64,000 bases of DNA. Origin: Iris pallida. Its lineage: Eukaryota > Streptophyta > Magnoliopsida > Asparagales > Iridaceae. Below are positions 1-10,418 of the stretch, in pieces. The DNA is taken from NCBI GenBank assembly GCA_029216955.1, contig JANAVB010016199.1, forward strand, positions 10,976,595-11,040,594, in the 5' to 3' direction. The notes under the pieces were generated by a model, which saw only the letters and a list, made by a program, of their open reading frames with translations, ran no database searches and was not told the DNA's origin. A program made the translations under genes and the position numbers. Position 1 is the stretch's first letter. Every line of letters starts with the position of its first letter.

Positions 1-2730
1 GATCACATCCAAGATTTGAATACTATATTTGATCTAATGCGCAAGCATCAATTAAAGATGAACCCTACTAAGTCCTTCTTAGGCGTCTCTAGTGGCAAAT
101 TTCTCGGCTTCGTCATTACCTCGAAAGGTATACACGTGGATCCCGAGAAGATCAAAGCTATCCAAGAGATGCGTCCTCCACGCACCTTAAAAGAGCTACG
201 AGGATTTCAAGGAAGGATCGCTTATACCAGGAGATTCATCTCTAATTTATCAGGAAGCTGCAGACCATTCAATAAACTCATGAAGAAAGGTGTTTCTTTT
301 GTCTGGAATGATGAATGTCAGAAAGCATTCGATGATATAAAACAATATCTGATGAGTCCACCAGTATTGGTACCTCCTGTCTTAGGAATTCCATTCCTCC
401 TATATACCCGAGCAACGAGTCATTCATTGGGTGCATTGCTTGCTCAAAAGAATAAAAATGGTCATGAACAAGCCATTTACTATCTCAGTCGTACCATGAC
501 TGGAGCTGAACCTCGATATTCACCGATCGAAAAAGAATGTCTAGCCTTGATGTTCGCTGTTCAAAAGACACGACATTATATCATTGGCCAGACTATTCAT
601 GTCATCTCCAGGATCAACCCTATACGAATCATGATGAAGAAACCAAGTGTTTTAAATTCTCGATTGGCTAACTGGGGAATCTTACTTGCTCAGTATGACA
701 TGCACTATATCCCTCAGAAATCAGTCAAAGGACAAGCTTTAGCTGATTTTCTGGCTGCTCATTCAATTCCAGAGAATTCAAAACTCTATGATGAAATTCC
801 AGATGAAGTCCTAGACTCAAATCAAATTGCTGAAGAAGATCCTATTTGGCGTCTATTCTTTGATGGAGCTTCAAGAATAGGTCCTAATGGTGACATTATT
901 GCTGGAGTTGGAATTGTTCTTGTATCACCAGAAGGTCTTGCTATCCAAAGAGCTTATTCACTCGATCAGCCATGTTCAAACAACGTTGCTGAGTATAATG
1001 CATTACTCATTGGTCTTCAGCTCGCCAAACATCTGAACATTCAACATTTGGAGGCGTATGGAGATTCTAAACTCATTGTCAATCAGATAAGGGGCACTTA
1101 TGAAGTTCGCCATCAAGATCTGGTTCCTTATTATAGATCGGCTATATCTATGGCTTCTTCATTTGAAGAATTCTTCATCGAGCATGTTAGACGAGCATGT
1201 AACACAGAAGCGGATGCTCTCGCTAATCTCGCGACAGTATTGGCTATTCCGATTAGATAGCAACAAATGATTGTTGTTTGCAATCGAGAATTATTCCATC
1301 TTGAGAACAATCTGACTCTAGGACTTCCAATTAATATTGAAGAATCAACATCTCATGATGTCAATACAACAAGAGGATTCAGATTTGGTTGTAAATCCTT
1401 TTCATCTTCATCTGATTCCAGTATAGAATTCACCTTTAACAATTCAGCTGAGAATCAGAATACAGATAAAGATTGGAGACTTCCTTAATTAGATTTTGTA
1501 TTGTATGATATTCTCCCAGATAATCCGAGTGAGGCAGCATCTATCAGACGACGATCACTCAGATTTTATTACAATCATACTACAAAAACCTTATATCGTC
1601 GAGCTTACGATGGTTTACTTCTTCGATCTGTTGCCGGTGATGAAGCCCAACAAATTATCCGTGAAGCACATAATGGAATTTACGGAGCACATCAGCCTGG
1701 ACCAAAACTTCAAGACCGTATTCGACGTATGGGTTATTATTGGCCTACTATGGTATCAGATGCCATCGAATACGCAAGGAAGTGTAAAGCTTGTCAAATC
1801 CATGCAGATTTTATCCATCAACCTTCAGAATTTCTACATCCAACGGCAGTATCATGGCCCTTCGAAGCTTGGGGCATGGACATTATCGGCCCAATCAATC
1901 CGCCGTCATCAAAAGGTCATCGGTTTATTCTTGCAATAACCGATTATTTCTCCAAATGGGCCGAAGCTATTCCTTTATCTGAAGTAAAAACGTCCAACGT
2001 CATCAACTTTATCAAGCATCATGTTATCTATAGATTTGGTGTTCCTCGACGCATTATTCATGATAATGGACCACAGTTCGTCAGCCAGAAATTTACTCGA
2101 TTCTGTGACGATCATCGGATCAACAATGTAGCTTCTACCGCATATAATCCGACAGCTAACGGATTAGCAGAAGCTTTCAACAAGACCATCATCAAACTCT
2201 TAAAGAAGTTTGTTTCTACTAACAAGCAGAATTAGAGTGAGAAACTTGGTGAATGTCTGTGGGCTTACCGCACTACAGTTCGTAATGCTACCAAATGTAC
2301 ACCTTTCTCTCTGGTGTATGGATGTGAAGCTGTTCTTCCATTAGAGATTCAAATTCCTTCTTTAAGGATAGCAATCGCTAATGAACTTACCACTGAGAAT
2401 AATGATCGTCTTCGACATCAGGAATTAGAAGCTCTGGATGAAAAGCGATTATCTGCTCAACAGAATATCGAATTCTATCAAGCTAGAATCTCAAGAGCTT
2501 TTAACAAAAAAGTCAGAGTTCGAGCATATCAAAAAGGAAAACTTGTTCTAACAGTCAGACGTCCTATGACTATGACTCATATGAGCAAAGGCAAGTTCGA
2601 TGCAAAGTGGGAAGGTCCTTATGTTGTGAACAAAGTTTTCTCAAATGGAGCTTATCAACTCTCAGATCTGGACGGCCGAATTGTTATGATGCCTATTAAT
2701 GGCAAATTCCTTAAAAAGTATTATGTATAA
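1..2730 (+). pseudogene. pol: Tat-lineage pol: RT C-terminus, two RNase H domains, integrase (three in-frame stops)
   Basis: One reading frame runs through the whole interval, broken by stops at 1258-1260, 1486-1488 and 2233-2235 before the natural end at 2728-2730. Order seen: the end of reverse transcriptase (LGFVITSKGIHVDP, about 88-150); a degenerate first RNase H (about 390-780, where the usual first Asp is replaced in LLYTRATSHSLGALLAQ); a second, Tat-specific RNase H (about 850-1240, with FFDGAS, EYNALLIGL, YGDSKL and ADALANLA supplying the expected acidic residues); integrase zinc finger (about 1660-1800, H...H...CKACQ); integrase core with MDIIGP, HDNGPQF and LAEAFNK as the D-D-E set; and a basic C-terminal domain (2314-2730). 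No chromodomain is visible, as expected for this lineage. The product would copy and integrate the element; this copy cannot make it. Confidence 0.9.
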
Positions 2731-2811
2731 ATGCTTGTAAATCATCAGACAAGTTCAAGTCTATAAATAAAAGTTCGAATTTTATTTCATCATGAATGAT
2801 AATACATGATA

Positions 2812-3141
2812 TTAAGGAAGATCACTATCATCCTTTTCTACATTTGGACGTGGGCCACTGTCGTCCTTCTCGAAAACACGGTCAGCAAAAGAGCCGAGAA
2901 CCTCCTTGCTGGAACCCACGAGGAACTTGTAAACGGCTATCCTCATGGCTTCTTCTTCTTCAGTCCTTCCTGGTTCGAGCAGGAAGTCCAGAATGTCTCT
3001 TGGTGGTCAGGGTGTAGAAGAACCTTCGCCTGCTTCTGCCTTCTTTGGCTGAATTGGATCTGCAGGGTGGTCTTCAGTGCCCTTCTGAACCTTCCAGGTG
3101 ATTTCAGCCTTCTTGGGTGCTTCTCCAGACAATATTTTTAT
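2812..3141 (-). pseudogene. Opposite-strand reading frame b of the Tat element, about 110 codons, one internal stop
   Basis: On the minus strand a frame of about 110 codons ends 82 bp from the end of pol, convergent with it. It begins near IKILSGEAPKKAEITW, is rich in Lys and Glu, has one TGA at 3007-3009, and continues as PPRDILDFLLEPGRTEEEEA and a short acidic C-terminus. A TATA-like box lies 37-49 nt upstream (3178-3190). The codon where a start would be expected (3139-3141) is ATA, one change from ATG, so the start is inferred. Composition looks protein-like and unlike the plus strand in the same place. I do not recognise the family. Tat relatives such as Grande are known to carry opposite-strand genes here. 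Function unknown. Confidence 0.5.
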
Positions 3142-3177
3142 GTTGAAGAGTAGAAGTGTTCGTTCCTGTCAGATTCC

Positions 3178-3190
3178 TGCTATATTTATA
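3178..3190 (-). promoter_or_regulatory. TATA-like box before opposite-strand frame b
   Basis: The minus strand reads CCTATAAATATAGC. It stands 37 nt before the inferred first codon of frame b and directly follows (in minus direction) the minisatellite at 3228-3360, an arrangement like that of LTR promoters in this window. Promoter role is inferred from motif and spacing only. Confidence 0.45.
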
Positions 3191-3227
3191 GGCAGAAGTT
3201 CCTCAAATAACGAAGCGACAAATTCAT

Positions 3228-3360
3228 CCGATGGTTCGCTCGTTCATTAATACCTGACGGTTCGTCCGTTCATTACATTCATCCGATGGCTCATCCGTTC
3301 ATTTATTTACCACCCGACGGTTCGCCCGTTCATTATCACCTGACGGTTCGTCCGTTCATA
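3228..3360. repeat. Minisatellite, about five units of 22-30 bp
   Basis: Five imperfect units with the core GACGGTTCGTCCGTTCATTA follow each other; they differ by point changes and spacer length. On the minus strand they lie immediately upstream of the TATA-like box at 3178-3190, so they may act as an upstream promoter element for frame b. Non-coding. Confidence 0.8.
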
Positions 3361-3780
3361 ATCTTCTATCAATTGATTAGAAAGTGGGATTCGCTATTTA
3401 TCATGTTTCTATGACCTCTGAATAAATATTAAATCTACTTTCTTTTCCTATCTATCACTTTTATTCTGACCTCTGTATAGATATTAATCTAATTTTCTTT
3501 TGAGTTCATATATGCTATTATGTCCATATTACCTCTGATAGTATCATATACTCTAAAATATAAAATAAGATTTCATTATCTATCATGTCCATATTGCATC
3601 CAGATAGATACAAATCATTGATCATAGAAGAACCATCATTTTCATTCCCATATCATCAAAAAGTCTATTACATTTTCTTAGACTTTATCATAAGTTATAA
3701 TGGAAATCTTTTACATTCTTGGATTTTCATTCTATACACCAACAAAAACCTAATAGAGATCTATTTCTTCTTTGGATCTT
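3361..3780. other. AT-rich non-coding stretch of the Tat element
   Basis: No convincing reading frame. There are loosely repeated blocks containing ACCTCTG(A/T)(A/T)TA followed by TTTCTTTT-like tracts (about 3412-3545). I see nothing else here. Confidence 0.5.
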
Positions 3781-3799
3781 CTTTGACGGGTTCGTTGTT

Positions 3800-4430
3800 G
3801 GTGGCAGTTCCTGACTGTCTGAGTCCCGGTGACGACCAGGACAGCAGGAATCAAACTCTGGTCTTCTCTCTCAGAAAAGAGGAGAACCCCAGAGTATGGC
3901 AGCCCGAAGGCGTGTTGCTGCCAATACAACTGGTGGATTAGGAGCGGCCTCTCAGAGGAGATAGGAACGTATCCATCATTGGGATACAATTCCTAGTTCT
4001 GCCGTGAAAGGAACTCTACTACCCGATTTCTCGGGGTAGAGTTGACTCCACCGTCCAACTCTCCGTGTATAAAGGCTCTTCCTACCAACAGAGGAAGACC
4101 CTTCTATCTCACGAAGAGTTCTGAGTTGTCTGAATTGTGCGTCAAAAGCGCATGAGCTCCCTGATGTTGATGTCAGAAGAACGCTCTCCACACCATCCAA
4201 ATCGCCAATGCCAGTTCTGAAAAAAATTTCAGCCAAACTCCTGCAGAAAGCAGCAAGAAAAAAGAAATTAATCAATAGAAATGTCATTATCATTAGGCGT
4301 GCGCTGGTCAAACAAAGACAAGCGCACTGGCTAGTCAAAGACAGACGCATCCTGTTCAGTCAGAGACAAAAGCTCATCTTCAACAATAAAAAAGTGGTAC
4401 GCATACTATGTTGGACTCACCATCGAGATT
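3800..4430 (-). pseudogene. Possible remnant opposite-strand coding pieces of the Tat element
   Basis: Between opposite-strand frames a and b the minus strand has protein-like stretches in more than one frame. One near 4330-4380 reads DELLSLTEQDASVFD before a stop. Another, about 3976-4230, reads GDLDGVESVLLTSTSGSSCA and stays open to a stop near 3976. They could be exons or decayed parts of the same opposite-strand gene region, or chance. No splice sites were established and I do not recognise the product. Confidence 0.25.
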
Positions 4431-4893
4431 AAAAGGTTTTGTGCTAAGGATTGGCAAACCAATGTCTGATGATGTAACGCACAAGAATACAACATCAGAA
4501 AGCATTGCTTTCTTGTTGAGAATGAAATCTTGCAAAAAGGTCATTCTCAGAGAAGAAGAAGAAGAATAAAGAGATGAGTATGCGTGAAACTCAGCTATCT
4601 ATTTAAAGGGTCTAAGTGCAAGCCTATTTTTGGAAAGATCCGAGTAAAAAGCCCTCTTAACCACGGAATGAGTGTCACGTGTGCTTTGGAAGATACCACA
4701 ACATTTGAAATATTCAAAGAATGCCGTCTAATGCTCTTCATTAGCGCACGTTATTCGGAGTAAAACTAGTTTTCAGCACAAAGTTGTACCATATTTTTCA
4801 AAGCAAAGATAAAGAGGCACTGATGACCTTACATAAAAAGGGAAAAGAAGTGCAACATTTTTTTTAGAAAATAGAAGCATGAAAGGACACGCC
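4431..4893. other. Non-coding stretch between opposite-strand pieces
   Basis: Mixed composition with no frame worth calling on either strand. It could hold an intron or 3' untranslated region of opposite-strand frame a; nothing in the sequence decides this. Confidence 0.35.
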
Positions 4894-5181
4894 CTATTTT
4901 GCGGAGTAACTGAGCTTGGCACCCAATTCCTCTACGCTATTGACCCCCATATGGTGTAACAGAGCATCGAGCGCTTCCCGCTGCTCTGCGAGGCTGCGCC
5001 CATTGGAAGAAGATGAGCCATCCAGACCAAAATGGCTCAGGAAGTTCTTGGCTAATTGTGTAGGGTCATCTTTGAACTCGAAAACTAAAGGCTCCGGTTC
5101 TTTACCCCCGAAAGTAGGGTCGCCATGGGCGTAAAAACCCAACTTTTGTGCTTCTTCCTCAGCTTTTTCCTTCGGTGTCAT
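4894..5181 (-). CDS. Opposite-strand frame a of the Tat element, intact 95-codon ORF
   Basis: An uninterrupted minus-strand frame of 95 codons starts with an ATG at 5179-5181 (MTPKEKAEEEAQKLGFYAHG) and ends with a stop at 4894. It is hydrophilic, opens with a charged helix-like segment, and contains a Ser-rich turn followed by a Leu-rich, probably helical tail (SLAEQREALDALLHHMGVNS). No signal peptide, membrane segment or known motif is visible. A TATA box lies about 41 nt upstream, which would leave a very short leader. It is open in an element whose pol has three stops. The position between integrase and 3' LTR matches that of opposite-strand genes described in Tat relatives. I do not recognise the protein. 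Confidence 0.55.
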   Translation of the reverse strand: MTPKEKAEEEAQKLGFYAHGDPTFGGKEPEPLVFEFKDDPTQLAKNFLSHFGLDGSSSSNGRSLAEQREALDALLHHMGVNSVEELGAKLSYSAK

Positions 5182-5221
5182 GTTGATGCGAGATGAAGAT
5201 TAAAACTGAATCTTCTCCCCG

Positions 5222-5231
5222 TTTATATAAA
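5222..5231 (-). promoter_or_regulatory. TATA box before opposite-strand frame a
   Basis: The minus strand reads CTTTATATAAACGGGG, a canonical plant TATA box, 41 nt before the ATG of frame a. With a usual start site about 30 nt downstream the leader would be near 15 nt. Role inferred from motif and spacing. Confidence 0.5.
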
Positions 5232-5376
5232 GAAGCTCGCCGGCGGTTCATATTCCACTATAAATTGGATGCAATCAGTCTCGAAAAATGAAGAGTCATC
5301 ATGACATTTAATAAGTTCATTTGCATATTTTCAAAGTATTTCGAAATTTTGAAGTCTTTTCAACTTTCGAAAACTT

Positions 5377-5385
5377 TGAAGGGGG
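5377..5385 (+). other. Candidate polypurine tract of the Tat element
   Basis: TGAAGGGGG ends three bases before the TG proposed as the LTR start. A purine tract just inside the 3' LTR primes plus-strand DNA synthesis in all LTR elements. The short TTT gap leaves some doubt about the exact LTR edge. Confidence 0.5.
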
Positions 5386-5820
5386 TTTTGTAGGCCTCGA
5401 AAATGAAAGTCATGCTGAGTTGATCAAAACAAAGTATAAAAGTCACGCTGGGTTGATCAAGATAATGTCTAAAATACACGCTGGGTTCTACCAGACTATT
5501 TTCTCAATATACGCTGGGAGACAGCTCATCATTTGTCAGAGTGTCATCATGACTGACAGCACGACAGTCAAAGAATGTCTTCTCGTATGCCACGTATGCA
5601 CGGAATTCGAGAGATCACAGCCGACTATTGTATGATTTTTGAAATCTTCTTCAACAAGACTCAGCCTTCACCAAGTTGGCATGCCAAAAAGGCCTTATTG
5701 TCATTTAATGCGACTGACAAAGTAATCAAATGTCAGAGATTTGGTGTCAGTCGAGGTACGTCGAATCAAGACAGCTGGCAGTCCTGCCTCAATCTTGCGT
5801 ATATTTTGAGCCTTCTGGCT

Positions 5821-6063
5821 CAAGTCTGCGTGTATTTTGAACTTATATGTTCCTTCCTCAAGTCTGCGTGGATTCTGAAGTTTCCTTCCTCAAGTCTGCG
5901 TGGATTCTGAAGTTTCCTTCCTCAAGTCTGCGTGGATTTTGAAGCTTTTTGCACCAAGTCTGCGTGGATTCTGAAGCTTCTTGCCTCAAGTCTGCGTGGA
6001 TTTTGAAGCTTTCTGACCTAAGTCTGTGTGGATTTCGTCTTCAACAAGTCTGTGTGGATTTCA
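5821..6063 (+). repeat. 32-bp minisatellite in the Tat LTR
   Basis: About eight units with the core AAGTCTGCGTGGATTCTGAA follow each other with 30-38 bp periodicity; the outer units are the most diverged. They lie about 200 bp upstream of the LTR TATA box, the region where LTRs carry enhancers. Confidence 0.85.
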
Positions 6064-6268
6064 TCAAATTGGAGTATGTGGCAGCCATGCCACTGATCTC
6101 TCACCTGCGTGTCCTGTAACTTGCACACGACTCATGCATGATTGCCATGTGTCCAACAGTTACAGGCCACGTCCAGTAATTGCTCATAACCTTGCGTATG
6201 TTAAATCCTGCGTGATTTTCAACTATGCACAGGCTGTAAAGACAGTTATCTTTTCAGTTATTTTTGAC

Positions 6269-6280
6269 TCTATAAATAGA
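6269..6280 (+). promoter_or_regulatory. TATA box of the Tat 3' LTR
   Basis: CTCTATAAATAGAG is a textbook plant TATA box about 150 bp before the proposed LTR end, on the same strand as pol. It marks the U3/R boundary region. Confidence 0.6.
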
Positions 6281-6423
6281 GTTCTTTTCTTATTCATTGT
6301 ACAGATACAGAGCTATCTAAATTGTTGTTAAAATTTTGAGAGCTTTTCTTCTTCGCATCGTCCAAGGGATAAAGCGATCGTCTTCTAGATCGGTATCCTA
6401 CAGTTATAATTTTCCCAGATACA

Positions 6424-7540
6424 CAATAAATAAAGTGAATTTATTTATGGAAAACAGCAATGAGAGAGATGTGTTAGGATTATTAGGGTTAGCTTTTGGG
6501 CCCGGTTAGTGGGCTTAGCTAACTAGCCAGTAAAATAAAATGAATGACAAAAACAGAAAAAGAAAACGACAACAGTAGTAGGCCAGGCTTTGAGCCAGTG
6601 GGCCGGCCATTGGAAAAAGAAAAAAGAAAAGAAAAAAGAATGGGAATATGGGCTGTGGGTTGATTTTAGGGTTGGATGTTTGGGTTTGGGCTGTTTGTTT
6701 GTTATTACTATTGTTATTATTACTATTCCTCTTACTATTATTATTATTATTATTATTATTAATAAAAAATGTTGTTCATACTATTAGTATCATTATTACT
6801 ATTAATATTTCTTAGTAATATTCATAGCAAATACTTTGCTATATATTCTATTAAGAATTATAATACTAGTATTATTAATAGTATCTATTTAATATTTTGC
6901 TAGCAGAAATATTCCTCAATAATGATTTATCTAACTAAAATTACTTTGCTAGTAAATATATATATTCAAGTACTTGTTATTATTTAAACAATATTATTTT
7001 CTAAATTATTTATTGCTTGTTAATATATATGTTTGACTAGTAATATTATACTGCTAGTCTTTATAGATAGTTAGTGATATTAGCTAGTTGCTATTATTTA
7101 GAGGCTAACATATTCTTGTCCTATTCTAGGTGGAGACATTTGAGACATTTGATTTTCAAGGACAAGACAAGTACTTGTATCTCAACTTTGCTATGCATGT
7201 TACACTAACATGTTTTAGTGTTTCACTTGCTTGTATGTCTCTTGTGTAGTATCGGGAGTGAAAACGATCACGAAGCATGTAGCCACCTAAGCCCTGGACA
7301 TATACTCGACTGCTAGTATAGAGCACATGATATATCTTATATCATACGTGACTGCTAGTATATCATTGCGTTATACCTTATGTCCATTTACTTGACTGCT
7401 AGTATAGAGTACATGATATGCCTTATATTATACATGACTGCTAGCATATCATTGCTTTATACCTTATTCCTGCTAGTACAGTGTATACTATATGCCTTAT
7501 ATTATACGTGACTGTTAGCATATCATTGCACTATACATTA
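6424..7540 (+). mobile_element. LTR 'G', left piece (plus-strand Tekay-like LTR, 5' edge not resolved)
   Basis: No coding sequence. The 3' continuation of this piece is at 37259 after removal of Ty3-A, and again at 40754 after removal of solo LTR C; the series ends GTTGTGACA at 41019, the terminus used by plus-strand Tekay-type LTRs here (compare 59711). Contents: a purine-rich tract (6603-6645), a TTA/ATT microsatellite (about 6704-6766), an AT-rich stretch (6770-7100) and three long tandem units (7308-7540). The left edge against the Tat LTR is uncertain. Confidence 0.45.
7308..7540 (+). repeat. Tandem repeat, three units of about 73-86 bp, in LTR G
   Basis: Units begin near 7308, 7394 and 7467. 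Each contains GACTGCTAGTATAGAG-, CTTATATTATACGTGACTG- and CATATCATTGC-like blocks. The last unit is shorter and is cut by the insertion point of Ty3-A. Confidence 0.75.
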
Positions 7541-10418
7541 TGTCACGACCCGCTCCCGAATATCAGACACGAGTCGGACACGTCCAGCCTTCGTCGATGG
7601 ACACGACGAAGTAAGTTGTATAATTCTAAGGAAAACTCCAAGATACAAGATACATAAAATAACACAGCTGCTATACACATTCCCAGAACAAATCTCCACA
7701 ATCTACCAAATCAATACAATATCATCCACAGACAAATCCGGTAATCAAAATAAAATTATACAATCCTGAATACTCAAATACAAAGTACATAACAAAAATC
7801 TCTAAAACAATCTAAGAGAATATCTAACTATAACTCTAAAATTCTAAGTCTATCCTGAGGCAACTCTATCCTAGCTTCGGGCTCTGGCCCATGAAGGAGA
7901 TACAACATCATCAAGTAAACCTGCAACGTATCCTGTCAGAAAAAGAGCAAAGTACAATCCCGACAAGAAGCACTAAACAGAGTAAAACTGAAATGCATGA
8001 AAAAGGATCTACAATATAAACTATGGTACAAGAAACGAAATATGGAACTATAGTACATGAATAATGATGAAACTATAGTACCAGATCCAGAACAATGAAC
8101 TAGACTATCAGTGTAACATGCATTTGAAATAACTATCAGAGTATGCGACCGGCTGGGATAGTACAGGATATAAGAGCAAATGAATAATGGTACGACTTAG
8201 AGTCATACGTGCACGATGTGAGACCTAAGCTATTAGTCAATGCCTTGCTAAAATAGGATTGGTCACATATCTGTAGTATTTTTCTACCCCAATGTACAAG
8301 TAAAGGACACTGAACAATGAACGATGAACAATAAACAATAAGCAATGAACAATGAACAATCGTATGTACAACGTGTCAATATGAGAACATGAAGCAAGAC
8401 AGAAATACAGAGTAAAGAGTTCGAGTCGGTGTACTTGCCTTGGTATTGTTGTAGAAGTCAAGTCCAAAAGTCCAGAGAAATCTGTGTCAAGAAGACACAA
8501 TAATTCTTTAGAAGAAAATTCTAAATCCACTATTTATTTTCTAGGCTTATCCTATAAGAATTTAAAACTTAAACTTAAGGAGCTACCAAGCTAACACTTC
8601 CACCTCAAAACTATTACCCAATCTTAAATATGGCCAAGGTTCAGCCATAACTTCTTGGCCTAGAAATCAGGCCTAACTTCACAAAGCCTGCTACTAGTAG
8701 GCCCTCGAACGGTTAAGTAGACATGCTTAAAATTGTGTATTGGTCCCAACTATCAACTGGATCCACCAACCATTGTAGTATCCCTCAAAGCTTAGTTTAC
8801 AAACCTATATATGAACCAAGTCCAATTCATGTGCTCATTCCTCCAAAAATAGAACTCAAAAATATATGGCCAAGCCCACTTAGGCAAGGAACAATAACAA
8901 TATCCTATACTACCAGTTAGAAACTTGGCCTATCTTGTGGACTTGGTCTGTTAGACATCAATAATTAGGATACTAAGTTACTGGTCTGAACGCTAACCTA
9001 CTGACAACCTAATATAGTCTTAGCTCTAAGGCCTTAGTCCAATCAATCACTAAATCCCAATTGATCTTGATTTATAGGACTAAGCCTACTAACTTAGCTA
9101 ACATACTGATGGTTTTAAACTAAACTTCTTCTGGCTTAAAACCAGCAGTCTAGTTCCCCATGAAACCACACTCACCTTCTCAATGAAATCCCTATTGAAT
9201 TAATCAGTTAGGCTCTGCCAGCACTCCCATTCAATTGACTAACCAACCTATGGTCAAGAACTAAACCTGACTATGCCCAACGGCTAAGAAATCAAGACTC
9301 AACCAAATGCTAAGTTTAAACGTAACAGTTACTATGATTACCAAACATTGCATTCTTGTACCCTTGCAGCCAACCTATCATCCAATCATGCGCCCTGAAA
9401 TCCCTCCGCAACATTGTGTCAGACATGAAGTAGTAGTGTCCCTCGATACTAAGTCTGCTCCAGGCGTTCGATAGTGTACTCGCTCGACGTTTACTTGACA
9501 TCATGAAAGAAGAATTCCAAACCAAAATGCTGCAATGAGCGAAGAAAATAATACCTGAGCTCGAACAGTGTCTGATATGGACCGGTTGAGTCCCAAAATC
9601 GGCAACAGAGCCTTCCTCGACAAAACGTCAAACACCAAATGTGCAAGAAATAAAAACAATTATATGAGTTAGATTTGAATTCGTAACAACTCCAAAATTG
9701 GAGAAATTCACAGGAATAATCAAGAATTCACCAAAATAACTTCCCAATAAAAATTCTAAGAAAACGAATGTCCAGGACGCTCAAACACCATTGTCACGTA
9801 AATCCGATCAAAATCACACAGAGGCGTGATAGATGAAACACGAATATCGATTCGAAAACTTACCTAACGAATATGTTCGCGAACTTGTGACGAATCCTCA
9901 CCGCACCTCACTGCTCCTTCTGAGCCTTCCACGAAGTCCAGTTGCCGAACTCCCGATCATTTGATAAAGATGAAGAGGAACCTCGCTGCGGTCGAGAAGA
10001 TCAATCGCTCTGTTGTTTGCTCAAACTCTCGACGACAATGATCTCCACGACAGAGGTTCAGTGAGCTCTCGAGATGCTGCAATCCGCCATGGCCGGAACT
10101 GCAATCGAGTTGGCGTGAGGAGAAAGAGAAGGATTGGTGAAATTTTTGCAGAGCTTCGCCAAAGTGGAGGTGAGTAAAGAATGAGAGCTTCTGGGGTTTA
10201 TTTATAGGCGATGGAAGGAACGGGCAGGTGGTTAGGGGGTCAGCATGGGCAGGTTTAAGCGGTTGGACGGACAGGTGGCCGACGACGACAGCTGAAGAAT
10301 TTGTTACAAGGCTGTAGAAATTGGTTAGACAGTTGAGGAGGAGAAGCTTCTGAAGTTGGTGTCGTTCCGCACGTTGCATCGTCGCCTCTGATTCGAACAA
10401 ATAGGAAAAAGAAGAATG
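7541..10418 (-). repeat. 3' LTR of Ty3-A, outer segment
   Basis: First 2878 bp of the left LTR, matching 24466-26260 and then 35805-36896. It holds an AACAATGA-type simple repeat (about 8303-8362) and a TATA box on the minus strand (TATAAATAAA, 10196-10208, matched at 36671-36683). Reading frames in it are short and not conserved as proteins. It is interrupted at 10418 by Copia-1 within its last 370 bp. Confidence 0.9.
10414..10418. repeat. Target duplication GAATG, left copy (right copy 21947-21951)
   Basis: GAATG flanks Copia-1 on both sides, the 5 bp duplication expected for Ty1/copia integrase. Confidence 0.95.

Larger units (their letters stand above)
1..6423 (+). mobile_element. Ty3/gypsy retrotransposon, Tat lineage, 3' part (5' end outside window)
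   Basis: A plus-strand pol enters from the left window edge inside reverse transcriptase and ends at 2730. A long region with opposite-strand reading frames follows, then a purine tract at 5377-5385 and an LTR-like segment (about 5389-6423). The presence of a second RNase H domain between the first RNase H and integrase, and opposite-strand reading frames between pol and the 3' LTR, are known traits of the Tat lineage (Ogre, Retand, Grande relatives). The 5' LTR, gag and protease lie outside the window, so target duplication cannot be tested. The right boundary rests only on TGTA...TACA ends. Confidence 0.8.
5389..6423 (+). repeat. 3' LTR of the Tat element
   Basis: The segment starts TGTAGGCC after a purine tract, holds two sets of tandem repeats and a TATA box (6269-6280), and ends GATACA, giving TGTA...TACA ends and a length near 1.03 kb. 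The partner LTR is outside the window, so the boundaries cannot be confirmed by alignment. Besides the 5821-6063 array, the first part (5410-5520) repeats the motif ACGCTGGGTTGATCAA three to four times. Confidence 0.6.

Noticed and set aside
2796..3153. Two overlapping plus-strand frames after the Tat pol
   Set aside because: They are the complement of the more protein-like minus-strand frame b; composition and the nearby TATA box favour the minus strand.
4208..4432. Lys/Arg-rich plus-strand frame of 74 codons
   Set aside because: No start context or family resemblance; it overlaps protein-like minus-strand sequence.
8136..8920. Short frames in the Ty3-A LTR, some also in the second LTR
   Set aside because: Shared only because LTRs are duplicates; no coding signature.
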